Positions 1 to 5,437 of a stretch of DNA of 8,554 nt are shown here, piece by piece. This DNA comes from an uncultured Treponema sp. (GTDB lineage Bacteria; Spirochaetota; Spirochaetia; Treponematales; Treponemataceae), in contig CAJPPE010000051.1 of assembly GCA_905372345.1 (NCBI GenBank), forward strand, positions 1 to 8,554. Direction: 5' to 3'. The notes under the pieces are model-generated. The model was not told where the DNA came from. It saw only the letters and a program-made list of their open reading frames with translations, and made no database searches. Every line of letters starts with the position of its first letter. Position 1 is the stretch's first letter. Both the position numbers and the translations under genes were made by a program.

Positions 1-26
1 AGCCTCTATTGACTATATGCATAAAC

Positions 27-32
27 TATAAT
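27..32 (+). promoter_or_regulatory. possible -10 box for the asparaginase gene
   Basis: A perfect TATAAT lies 37 bp before the asparaginase start codon and would put the transcript start near 39. No good -35 box sits 16-18 bp upstream. A TTGACT at 9-14 is only 12 bp away, which is too close for a standard sigma-70 promoter. The element is therefore tentative, and part of the promoter or an activator site could lie off the left edge. Confidence 0.3.
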
Positions 33-69
33 AGAATTCATAAACCTTATACACCAATAGGAGACCAAG

Positions 70-1059
70 ATGGAAATACTTTTAAAATCTTATAGGGGCA
101 AAATTGAAGACCTTTATACATTCGGTTCAATTGCCGTAGTTGATAAGGACGGCAAGATTGTATACTCGGCAGGAGACCCAAAGGAAGTATCCTTTCCGCG
201 TTCAAGTGCAAAACTTATTCAGGCTCTGGTGCCTCTTTCATTGGGTGCCAAGGAAAAGTTCAATCTAAGCCGTGAAGAAATAGCTCAAATCTGTGCTTCC
301 CATTCAGGCGAGGATTTTCATATAAAAACCGTAACGGGAATATTAAAAAAGATAGGGCTTGATGAAAGTGCCTTAAAGTGCGGCCCTCATTACCCTTTTA
401 AACCGGAAGTAGAATTGAGAATGAAGGTAAATAAAGAAAAACCTCGCGATATTCACAATAATTGCAGCGGCAAACATTCCGGTATACTGGCGGCTGCCGT
501 ATTGATGAAAACTTCTACTGACGATTATTACAAACCTCAGCACCCCGTTCAGCAAAAAATACGGGAAATGATAGAGCTGATCTGCGATTGCAAAATTCCC
601 GATGATAATATCTCGGTTGACGGCTGCGGAGTTCCCGTCCACTCCCTGCCCCTTTACAACTTTGCATTCGGAATGGCAAGAATGGCCGACTATGAAAACC
701 TGCCTCAAAATTTATCTACCCATGCAAAAGACATAATAAATTCCATAACAGCCTGTTCCGAATACACTTCCGGCACTGATAGAATAGACCATCTTTTGGT
801 TAAAAAATATCCGGGTAAGCTCGTTGTAAAATCGGGAGCAAACGGATATTTCGGCGGCCTTTTACCCGATAAAAAATACGGCATTGCCGTCAAAACCTAT
901 GACGGAATTTCAAAAACCAGAGATATCGTTTTGGTTCACTTGTTAAAAAAACTCGGTGTAATCGATAAAGCCGATTACGAATATTTCGATAGCATTGCCG
1001 ATAAAAACATCAAAAATCACAGAGGCGAAATAGCAGGAGAGGTTGTTCCTCAGTTTTAA
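70..1059 (+). CDS. L-asparaginase II family protein (R. etli type)
   Basis: Likely hydrolyses L-asparagine to aspartate and ammonia. The 329-residue protein belongs to the asparaginase II family typified by the Rhizobium etli enzymes, which is unrelated to E. coli AnsA/AnsB. The beta-lactamase-like RSxxK motif is at residues 44-48 (Ser45, Lys48). ASHSGE is at 76-81, and NNCSGKHSG at 130-138 carries Cys132 and Lys135. DGCGVPV at 184-190 carries Cys186. In the R. etli family the Ser/Lys pair is catalytic and the two cysteines plus the second lysine bind zinc; all are present here. No signal peptide or membrane segment is visible, so it is cytoplasmic. The ATG at 70 is set by AGGAGA at 59-64. 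The gene stands alone on this strand and its stop overlaps the stop of the convergent ABC gene. Length matches the family. Substrate preference cannot be read from sequence. Confidence 0.9.
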   Translation: MEILLKSYRGKIEDLYTFGSIAVVDKDGKIVYSAGDPKEVSFPRSSAKLIQALVPLSLGAKEKFNLSREEIAQICASHSGEDFHIKTVTGILKKIGLDESALKCGPHYPFKPEVELRMKVNKEKPRDIHNNCSGKHSGILAAAVLMKTSTDDYYKPQHPVQQKIREMIELICDCKIPDDNISVDGCGVPVHSLPLYNFAFGMARMADYENLPQNLSTHAKDIINSITACSEYTSGTDRIDHLLVKKYPGKLVVKSGANGYFGGLLPDKKYGIAVKTYDGISKTRDIVLVHLLKKLGVIDKADYEYFDSIADKNIKNHRGEIAGEVVPQF

Positions 1060-2651
1060 ATTTCTTTTAATTCGGTATTTTCTATTCTTAAAAGGCGGTT
1101 GTAATTTAGACCGCCTAATTGGTCTGCCTCATGAGCTGTTAAAATTAAAATTTTAGGATTTAATTCATTTATTATTCTTATCATATTTTCGGTATTTTGC
1201 AGATCCAGTCCTGAAAACGGTTCATCAAGTAAAACTATTTTTTTGCTTAAATTTCTTATAAGCAGTCTTGCAAAATCTATACGCCGCTCTTCCCCGCCTG
1301 AAAATTGCTTTTGATTTTCCATCTTTGTGCTTAAATAGGCTATATTAAGTTTTTTTATTGCATCTTCAGCAGCCGCATTTTTTTCCGTATCAAACAATGT
1401 AATATTATCGATTAAGCCGGCATCAAAAATATGAGTTTTTTGCTCCAGCATAAAAATATGATTTGAAAGATTAATATCGGCTTTTTGTAAAACTTCATCA
1501 ATATAAAGCTTGCCCATATTTTTTTCAAATCCTGCCAAAACATTAAGTAAGGTACTTTTTCCGGAACCGCTTACTCCTGTTATAAGAATTCTATCCCCAG
1601 CCTTTAAGGATAAATTTTCTATCTGCAGACACTCCTTTTCTTCTTTAACAATTACACAATCTTTAATCCGTATTTCTTTAAAATCTTTTATTTTATAAAT
1701 ATCTTCTTTTTCTTGTAGAACTGATTTTATAGTTTTTTTGATAGCTTTAGAAGACATTATACCGGCATATCTTTCACCTATAATTTGAAAAGGCCCGGCA
1801 ATCGATTCGGCAATTTTGGTAAGAGCTATCAAACCGGAAAAAGTCAAAAGCCCAGCTCTTATAAAAAATGCCCCTGAAACCCATGTCAAAAGAATAATTA
1901 AAAGCCCTAGGCCGAAAGCTGATGACATAATAAGATTTTCACGCTTTGCAAGTTTTATTTCGGCTTGGGTATAATCATAATTTGAATCATCGGAATATTT
2001 TACACCGGCCGCTTCAGCTCCATACATTTTAATTGTTCTAAAGCCGTTCAATACATCGCTTAATTTTTTTATAAAAAATGAACGGGTTTCGGATTTATTT
2101 TTTTGCAAGAGTTCAAGTTTATTTTGTGTCAATCTAGGAAATAAAATCGGCGGAATACATATAACCAAAATAACAGGTAAAAAAAACGGCTGAATGTATA
2201 AAATCGCCAAAAATGAAAAAACCAAGTTAAGAGCTTGATATAGGCACGATAAAATAGCCTCAAAATAGTTTTGCTCCAAACTTAAAATATCATTTAATAA
2301 TAGGGATTGATAATCGGAATAAGATTTTTTTTCTTTATGAAGAACGCTTTTATTCAAAAGATTAAAAATAATATCGTTTTTTAACAAGTATGAAATATGC
2401 TTACAAAATTTAATACGGGAATAATGGGCCAAAAAATCGGATAAAACGGCAACAAAAATATAAACTACAGTACAGCCTCCAAGAAGAATCATTTTACTCA
2501 ATTCATAATTGAGAACCGAGTCGGCTATGAGTTTTAGTAAAAAAGCCGTACCGACATTAAAGAAAGAAGCTGCAAGGGCCAAAAAAATTACAAAAAAAAT
2601 AGATACTTTATTTTTAAAAAGATATTTTAGTGTAAAAGAATTTTTTTTCAT
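1056..2651 (-). CDS. ABC exporter half-transporter, fused permease and ATPase
   Basis: A 531-residue inner-membrane ABC protein that probably works as a dimer to move an unknown substrate, powered by ATP. The N-terminal half holds about six hydrophobic segments (roughly residues 17-39, 54-74, 135-153, 156-173, 245-265 and 271-290). The C-terminal half is the nucleotide-binding domain: Walker A GVSGSGKST at 359-367, Q-loop Gln404, signature FSGGE at 450-454, Walker B IVLLDE at 472-477, D-loop SGLD, and switch His507. All catalytic residues look intact. The usual A-loop aromatic before Walker A is not evident. The layout resembles CydC/CydD-like exporters, but no cyd genes are nearby, so no substrate is inferred. 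The ATG at 2651 was chosen because a TTG ten codons earlier overlaps the upstream gene and lacks a usable ribosome site. The upstream stop is only 2 nt away, which suggests coupled translation with the zinc-ribbon gene. Confidence 0.85.
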   Translation of the reverse strand: MKKNSFTLKYLFKNKVSIFFVIFLALAASFFNVGTAFLLKLIADSVLNYELSKMILLGGCTVVYIFVAVLSDFLAHYSRIKFCKHISYLLKNDIIFNLLNKSVLHKEKKSYSDYQSLLLNDILSLEQNYFEAILSCLYQALNLVFSFLAILYIQPFFLPVILVICIPPILFPRLTQNKLELLQKNKSETRSFFIKKLSDVLNGFRTIKMYGAEAAGVKYSDDSNYDYTQAEIKLAKRENLIMSSAFGLGLLIILLTWVSGAFFIRAGLLTFSGLIALTKIAESIAGPFQIIGERYAGIMSSKAIKKTIKSVLQEKEDIYKIKDFKEIRIKDCVIVKEEKECLQIENLSLKAGDRILITGVSGSGKSTLLNVLAGFEKNMGKLYIDEVLQKADINLSNHIFMLEQKTHIFDAGLIDNITLFDTEKNAAAEDAIKKLNIAYLSTKMENQKQFSGGEERRIDFARLLIRNLSKKIVLLDEPFSGLDLQNTENMIRIINELNPKILILTAHEADQLGGLNYNRLLRIENTELKEI

Positions 2652-2653
2652 TC

Positions 2654-3079
2654 TCAACTCATAAAACGGCAGTTTGAACAACCTAGAATGTGAACCCGTT
2701 TTTTTCCTTTTTTTCGGTCGAAGTATCTTGCAATTAGATGAGCTTCATTTGGAACAGACTTATGGCAAACAGGGCATTGACGCTGCACATCGTTTTCACA
2801 TCTGGGATAACAATGCGGACAGCCGTATATATAGCATAATTTATCATCTTCACCCGGATACACAGCCGATTTTACTTGTTCATCTCCGGCCAAAAGCGTA
2901 CCGCATACGGGACAAACTCCGGGAGCTCCTTTTTTCCCTGTTTGTCTGATTTTTTTGCCGCTTGCATGTTTTGCAGACGCATTAAAAAGAGCATAAGCGA
3001 ACACAATTAAGAAGAGGCCTATAAAAACTAATATCATCCATGATAAAGGCTGTAAATCCGTCATAAGTACATAATACAC
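2654..3079 (-). CDS. membrane-anchored tandem zinc-ribbon protein, function unknown
   Basis: I do not recognise a named family. From the ATG at 3064 (136 residues) there is one hydrophobic segment at residues 9-28, then a lysine-rich stretch (32-45), which by the positive-inside rule puts the rest in the cytoplasm. The soluble part contains two matching zinc-ribbon units: CPVC at 51-54 with GCPHC at 81-85, and CPVC at 97-100 with GCSNC at 128-132. Spacing within each pair is nearly equal (27 and 28 residues), so the domain looks duplicated. Cys77 and Cys89 are additional. The start drawn here is a GTG at 3079 because AGGA (complement of 3086-3089) lies 6 nt before it; the ATG at 3064 has no ribosome site at a normal distance. 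It precedes the ABC exporter by 2 nt, so the two are probably one operon. It may be an accessory or assembly protein for the exporter, which is inference only. Confidence 0.75.
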   Translation of the reverse strand: MYYVLMTDLQPLSWMILVFIGLFLIVFAYALFNASAKHASGKKIRQTGKKGAPGVCPVCGTLLAGDEQVKSAVYPGEDDKLCYIYGCPHCYPRCENDVQRQCPVCHKSVPNEAHLIARYFDRKKGKKRVHILGCSNCRFMS

Positions 3080-3090
3080 TTTTTTTCCTA

Positions 3091-3119
3091 TTGATTCAAT
3101 ACTAAAACTATGATATAAT
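3091..3119 (+). promoter_or_regulatory. strong sigma-70-type promoter of rsmI (extended -10)
   Basis: TTGATT at 3091-3096 is followed after exactly 17 bp by TATAAT at 3114-3119, with the extended -10 dinucleotide TG at 3111-3112. The transcript start is expected about 7 bp past the -10, at or next to 3126, which is the GTG start codon of rsmI. The promoter lies in the short divergent gap shared with the zinc-ribbon/ABC unit. I could not identify a convincing minus-strand promoter there. Confidence 0.75.
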
Positions 3120-3125
3120 AAATAA

Positions 3126-3797
3126 GTGGGAATTTTATTTGTCGTTGCCACTCCTATAGGCAATCTAAAAGATATCAGTTTTAGAGCTTTAGAGACTTTT
3201 CAAGAAGCCGATTTTATCGCCTGCGAGGATACAAGGCACACATTACGCCTTTTAACTCATTATGAAATCTCAAAGCCTCTAATTTCGTGCAGGGCTGTAA
3301 ATGAAGCCTCTGCTTCCGAAAAAATTGTAAAACTTTTAGATGAAGGGAAAAAAATAGCCTATGCCAGCGATGCGGGAACACCGGCAATCAGCGATCCGGG
3401 CTCTATTTTAGTAAGGACGGCAAGAGAAGCAGGGCATACAATAATTCCTATTCCGGGTGCGTCAGCATTTGGTGCTATAATGAGTATAGCAGGAACTTAC
3501 GATAAAACGGTAGTTTTTGAAGGTTTTTTATCGCCTAAGGCCGGAAAACGCAAGCGGAGGCTTCAAGAGCTGTTTGACTTTGGGGCGGGCTTTGTTTTAT
3601 ATGAATCCCCTTATAGAATTGTAAAGCTTTTAGCCGATATTGCCGAAATAGATAGTAACCGTGAGCTTATTGTAGGGAGGGAGCTTACAAAACTCCATGA
3701 AGAGATTATCAAGGGGCCGGCAGCTGAAGTTTTGCAAAATTTTGAAAAAAGACCCTCGATAAAAGGGGAGTTTTCGGTTTTTGTTACAGGAAAATAG
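3126..3797 (+). CDS. rsmI: 16S rRNA (cytidine-1402-2'-O)-methyltransferase RsmI
   Basis: Adds the 2'-O-methyl group to C1402 of 16S rRNA in the decoding centre, using S-adenosylmethionine. The 223-residue protein has the tetrapyrrole-methylase-like fold motifs in order: VVATPIGNL (6-14), CEDTRHTLRLL (33-43), YASDAGTPAISDPG (79-92), PIPGASAFGAIMSIAG (108-123), FEGFLSPKAGKRKRRL (131-146), FVLYESPYRI (156-165) and RELTKLHEEI (185-194). It stops right after the core domain (KGEFSVFVTGK) and lacks the C-terminal extension of roughly 50 residues seen in E. coli RsmI. GTG at 3126 is the only possible start: TAA lies directly upstream in frame and conserved sequence begins by residue 4. There is no Shine-Dalgarno, and the predicted transcript start coincides with the GTG, so translation is probably leaderless. 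flgM follows 70 bp later with its own promoter candidate. Confidence 0.93.
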   Translation: MGILFVVATPIGNLKDISFRALETFQEADFIACEDTRHTLRLLTHYEISKPLISCRAVNEASASEKIVKLLDEGKKIAYASDAGTPAISDPGSILVRTAREAGHTIIPIPGASAFGAIMSIAGTYDKTVVFEGFLSPKAGKRKRRLQELFDFGAGFVLYESPYRIVKLLADIAEIDSNRELIVGRELTKLHEEIIKGPAAEVLQNFEKRPSIKGEFSVFVTGK

Positions 3798-3818
3798 ACT
3801 TTTGTAAAAATAAAACCT

Positions 3819-3845
3819 TAACTTTTGACTAAAACTAACCGATAA
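3819..3845 (+). promoter_or_regulatory. candidate sigma-28 (FliA) promoter of flgM
   Basis: TAAC at 3819-3822, 15 bp, then ACCGATAA at 3838-3845 fits the flagellar sigma-28 pattern TAAA-N15-GCCGATAA, with 3 of 4 and 7 of 8 matches and exact spacing. The longer -35 form TAAAGTTT is matched 6 of 8 by TAACTTTT. The transcript would start near 3852 and carry the AGGAAGG ribosome site about 16 nt before the ATG. Sigma-28-driven flgM transcription is known in enteric bacteria, where it forms a feedback loop. Confidence 0.6.
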
Positions 3846-3853
3846 TCGGTTAG
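3835..3853. repeat. perfect 19-bp palindrome over the flgM -10 region
   Basis: CTAACCGAT-A-ATCGGTTAG is a perfect inverted repeat with 9-bp arms around a single A at 3844. It covers the whole candidate sigma-28 -10 box and reaches the first bases of the ribosome site. Such a symmetric site could be an operator for a dimeric regulator. In read-through RNA from rsmI it could fold as a 7-bp stem with a 5-nt loop. It is not a terminator because no T-tract follows. Confidence 0.7.
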
Positions 3854-3867
3854 GAAGGCAGGAAAAC

Positions 3868-4149
3868 ATGATGATAGAAAAATTGGGCGGAGTTGATCCG
3901 ATCAAAAATTTACAAAACACTCAAAAACCAAGAAGAATGGAAAAGGTAGAAGTTTCCGATTCAGTGCAAGTATCTCCTGAAGCTCAAAAATTATCGGAAA
4001 TTTATTTTGCAATGGATGCAGTAAAGGCTGCTCCGGATATCCGCCGAGAAAAGATAGAAGAAGTTGCAAAAAAACTTCAAGATCCTTCATATATCGACAG
4101 TATTCTGGATCAAACAGCAGATAAAATTTTAGACTCTTTAGGATTTTAA
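3868..4149 (+). CDS. flgM: anti-sigma-28 factor FlgM
   Basis: Binds and holds inactive the flagellar sigma factor FliA (sigma-28) until the hook-basal body is complete; in the classic system FlgM is then exported through the flagellum. The 93-residue protein matches the family in size and in conserved stretches: DSVQVSPEAQKL at 31-42, the AAPDIRREKIEEV segment at 54-66, and YIDSILDQTADKILDSL at 75-91, the helical C-terminal half that contacts sigma-28. The N-terminal half is polar and probably disordered, as expected for a secreted FlgM. The start is ATG 3868 (a second ATG follows at 3871), with AGGAAGG at 3852-3858 and AGGA at 3860-3863. A sigma-28-type promoter candidate lies directly upstream and a hairpin terminator downstream, so it is probably its own transcription unit. 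Its converging neighbour also has a sigma-28-like promoter. Spirochaete flagella are periplasmic, so export details may differ from enterics. Confidence 0.92.
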   Translation: MMIEKLGGVDPIKNLQNTQKPRRMEKVEVSDSVQVSPEAQKLSEIYFAMDAVKAAPDIRREKIEEVAKKLQDPSYIDSILDQTADKILDSLGF

Positions 4150-4171
4150 TTAGAATAATTTTATTGATAAA

Positions 4172-4199
4172 GGCATGGATAAGCCGTGCCGAACCGGCA
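4172..4199 (+). other. two mutually exclusive hairpins downstream of flgM
   Basis: GGCATGG (4172-4178) can pair with CCGTGCC (4184-4190) across a 5-nt loop with one G-U pair. TGCCG (4187-4191) can instead pair with CGGCA (4195-4199) across a 3-nt loop. The two stems share 4187-4190, so only one can form at a time. They lie in the flgM 3' untranslated region, before the terminator. No gene is visible in the whole 4150-4342 gap. Function is unknown and chance is possible. Confidence 0.4.
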
Positions 4200-4229
4200 T
4201 CATGGTTTCAATATCATCTTTCAAACAAC

Positions 4230-4266
4230 AAAGGCTGTATCTCATTATGAGCTTACAGCCTTTTTT
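4230..4266 (+). terminator. intrinsic terminator of flgM
   Basis: AAAGGCTGTA (4230-4239) pairs perfectly with TACAGCCTTT (4254-4263), the T-tract runs 4261-4266, and the apex contains a second small stem CTCA-TTA-TGAG. This is a standard rho-independent terminator for the plus strand about 80 bp after the flgM stop. On the minus strand the same hairpin is followed by a looser T-rich stretch, so it may also stop transcripts of the converging secreted-protein gene. Confidence 0.85.
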
Positions 4267-4287
4267 ATTTGTGCGGAGGGTTTAATC

Positions 4288-4308
4288 CCCCGACGCAGAG
4301 CGTCGGGG
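4288..4308. repeat. GC-rich perfect hairpin between convergent genes
   Basis: CCCCGACGC (4288-4296) and GCGTCGGGG (4300-4308) form a perfect 9-bp, very GC-rich stem with the 3-nt loop AGA. It sits in otherwise AT-rich sequence, 35 bp past the stop of the secreted-protein gene. Neither side has a strong T-tract, so it is not a textbook terminator, though it could block 3' exonucleases or end the minus-strand transcript. It looks like the kind of small dispersed intergenic element seen in many bacteria, but copy number cannot be judged from one window. Confidence 0.6.
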
Positions 4309-4342
4309 TTGTTGATTGGGTTTTATACATCTTTACTGGTTT

Positions 4343-5365
4343 TTATTGATACATTATGAGATAAGGGCGCGGGTTTAAGCTAAAAACCTCTTCCGGGGTC
4401 ATCATGGGCTGGTCATAGCCTGCACCTGCAACAGTCGGTTTTGAAAAAAGCTTAAAAGACTTTAACGGAATATTTTGTGCGAGAGCATTATAAGCATAAG
4501 AATCTTTCTTTAATTGAGGAGAACCGAATCCGTCTGCACAATGAATAAGCTGAACTCTTTCATAATCGCTTCTTACATTAGCTCTTTTTTTAATCATTAT
4601 AGCATTAAACTGATGAATCACAAGCATTCTTCTGCCCGTAATATTATTTTCTTTTATATATTTATCCATCATTACCTGAGCTTTGTTTATCTCATCACCT
4701 GTAACGGAGCCGATTACCTTCATCGGTTCGGTTGTATGCCATTCGGGATCCAAGGCTAAATGCACATTTGGGTACTTCAAAAAAGGCAAAATTGCGTTCA
4801 TGGCCTGTTCTACCGTATATTTTCCGATTTGATGGTCAATAAATACATACCATCCCCTTTCGGCAGCAAATTCTATATATTTTTTAACAGTAGATTGGCG
4901 AAGAAGACCTATATCTCCTCCCGGCCAACATGTTCCGTAAATTAGATAAAAAGCCGGTATAATTCCTCTTTCCTTATTTGCTTCATCATAAGTTGCCGCA
5001 AACTCATTCATAATCGGTTCGATTTCTTCAGGAGAATATCTTCCTAAAATGCCCATAGTATAGGCACCCGGTTTTCCATAAAGAGCAAAAATATCATTGT
5101 TTAATAAAACGGATTGCAGCTTTGATTCATCAAATTTAAGAGAAGCTTCCATTTCTTCTTTTGTTTTTACAGTGTATATTAAAACTTCTTGTTGGATTGG
5201 AGCATTTTTTACCCATAAAGCTGACGGAAACAAGGGCTCCCACTTAGGGGGCATCGGAGTAACCGGAATATTTTGCTTTATATCTCCGGATTCGGAAAAA
5301 ACGGCTGAAACAAAAAATAAAACAAACATTGCTCTAACGGCAAATTTAACAAGAGAAGTCTTCAT
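4343..5365 (-). CDS. secreted protein of unknown function, possible hydrolase fold
   Basis: Function unknown. The 340-residue protein begins with an uncleaved-looking signal peptide region of positive N-terminus (Lys2, Lys7, Arg11) and hydrophobic core (13-23), with likely cleavage after about Ser24. There is no lipobox Cys, so it is a soluble periplasmic or exported protein. The mature part alternates beta-like and helical stretches as in a TIM barrel. Blocks that look conserved or catalytic are FYLIYGTCWPGG (139-150), FIDHQIG (175-181), HLALDPEWH (202-210; Asp206, Glu208), IGSVTGDEIN (218-227), VIHQF (249-253), HCADGFG (275-281) and a C-terminal GYDQPMMTPEEV (316-327). I recall similar uncharacterised secreted proteins in other bacterial phyla; a glycosidase-like role is inference. 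ATG 5365 was preferred over an adjacent TTG because AGG lies 5 nt before it. A sigma-28-like promoter directly upstream links it to motility. Confidence 0.8.
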   Translation of the reverse strand: MKTSLVKFAVRAMFVLFFVSAVFSESGDIKQNIPVTPMPPKWEPLFPSALWVKNAPIQQEVLIYTVKTKEEMEASLKFDESKLQSVLLNNDIFALYGKPGAYTMGILGRYSPEEIEPIMNEFAATYDEANKERGIIPAFYLIYGTCWPGGDIGLLRQSTVKKYIEFAAERGWYVFIDHQIGKYTVEQAMNAILPFLKYPNVHLALDPEWHTTEPMKVIGSVTGDEINKAQVMMDKYIKENNITGRRMLVIHQFNAIMIKKRANVRSDYERVQLIHCADGFGSPQLKKDSYAYNALAQNIPLKSFKLFSKPTVAGAGYDQPMMTPEEVFSLNPRPYLIMYQ

Positions 5366-5373
5366 CAATACCT

Positions 5374-5400
5374 GTATCGGCTTAAAAAAAATAAGCTTTA
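5374..5400 (-). promoter_or_regulatory. candidate sigma-28 (FliA) promoter of the secreted-protein gene
   Basis: Read on the minus strand, TAAA (complement of 5397-5400) is followed after exactly 15 bp by GCCGATAC (complement of 5374-5381). This is 4 of 4 and 7 of 8 against TAAA-N15-GCCGATAA, and the longer -35 TAAAGCTT matches TAAAGTTT at 7 of 8. The spacer holds an 8-bp T run. The expected transcript start is about 5366-5368, only a few bases before the ATG at 5365, so the leader would be extremely short. Confidence 0.65.
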
Positions 5401-5408
5401 ATTTAGCC

Positions 5409-5437
5409 TTGCACCTAAGCCTAAAAAAATGTATAAT
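5409..5437 (+). promoter_or_regulatory. candidate sigma-70 promoter of gltX
   Basis: A perfect TATAAT at 5432-5437 is preceded after 17 bp by TTGCAC at 5409-5414, a partial -35. The transcript would start near 5444, giving a leader of about 47 nt. That leader contains a consensus ribosome site, AGGAGG at 5475-5480, 10 nt before the gltX ATG. Confidence 0.55.

Noticed and set aside
9..32. TTGACT and TATAAT as a sigma-70 promoter pair
   Set aside because: The spacing is 12 bp, far below the usual 16-18, so only the -10 was kept as tentative.
997..1004. Perfect GCCGATAA inside the asparaginase gene as a sigma-28 promoter
   Set aside because: The position 15 bp upstream holds CGAA, not TAAA, it is in coding sequence, and no plus-strand gene follows. 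Ala-Asp codons make GCCGAT common here.
1093..1116. Hairpin AGGCGGT/ACCGCCT as a terminator
   Set aside because: On the plus strand no T-tract follows. On the minus strand it has TTTT but lies inside the ABC coding region before the stop.
1510..1698. Plus-strand open frame opposite the ABC ATPase domain
   Set aside because: It is the shadow of a strongly conserved coding region and has no recognisable protein features. The same applies to other frames lying over gltX, the cyclase and the secreted-protein gene.
2652..2681. TTG start for the ABC gene at 2681, adding ten residues
   Set aside because: It overlaps the end of the zinc-ribbon gene, its only AGG touches the TTG, and the ATG at 2651 gives a normal 2-nt junction.
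3080..3163. TTG start for the zinc-ribbon gene at 3163
   Set aside because: It would run through the rsmI promoter and into the rsmI coding region; the GTG at 3079 has a well-spaced AGGA.
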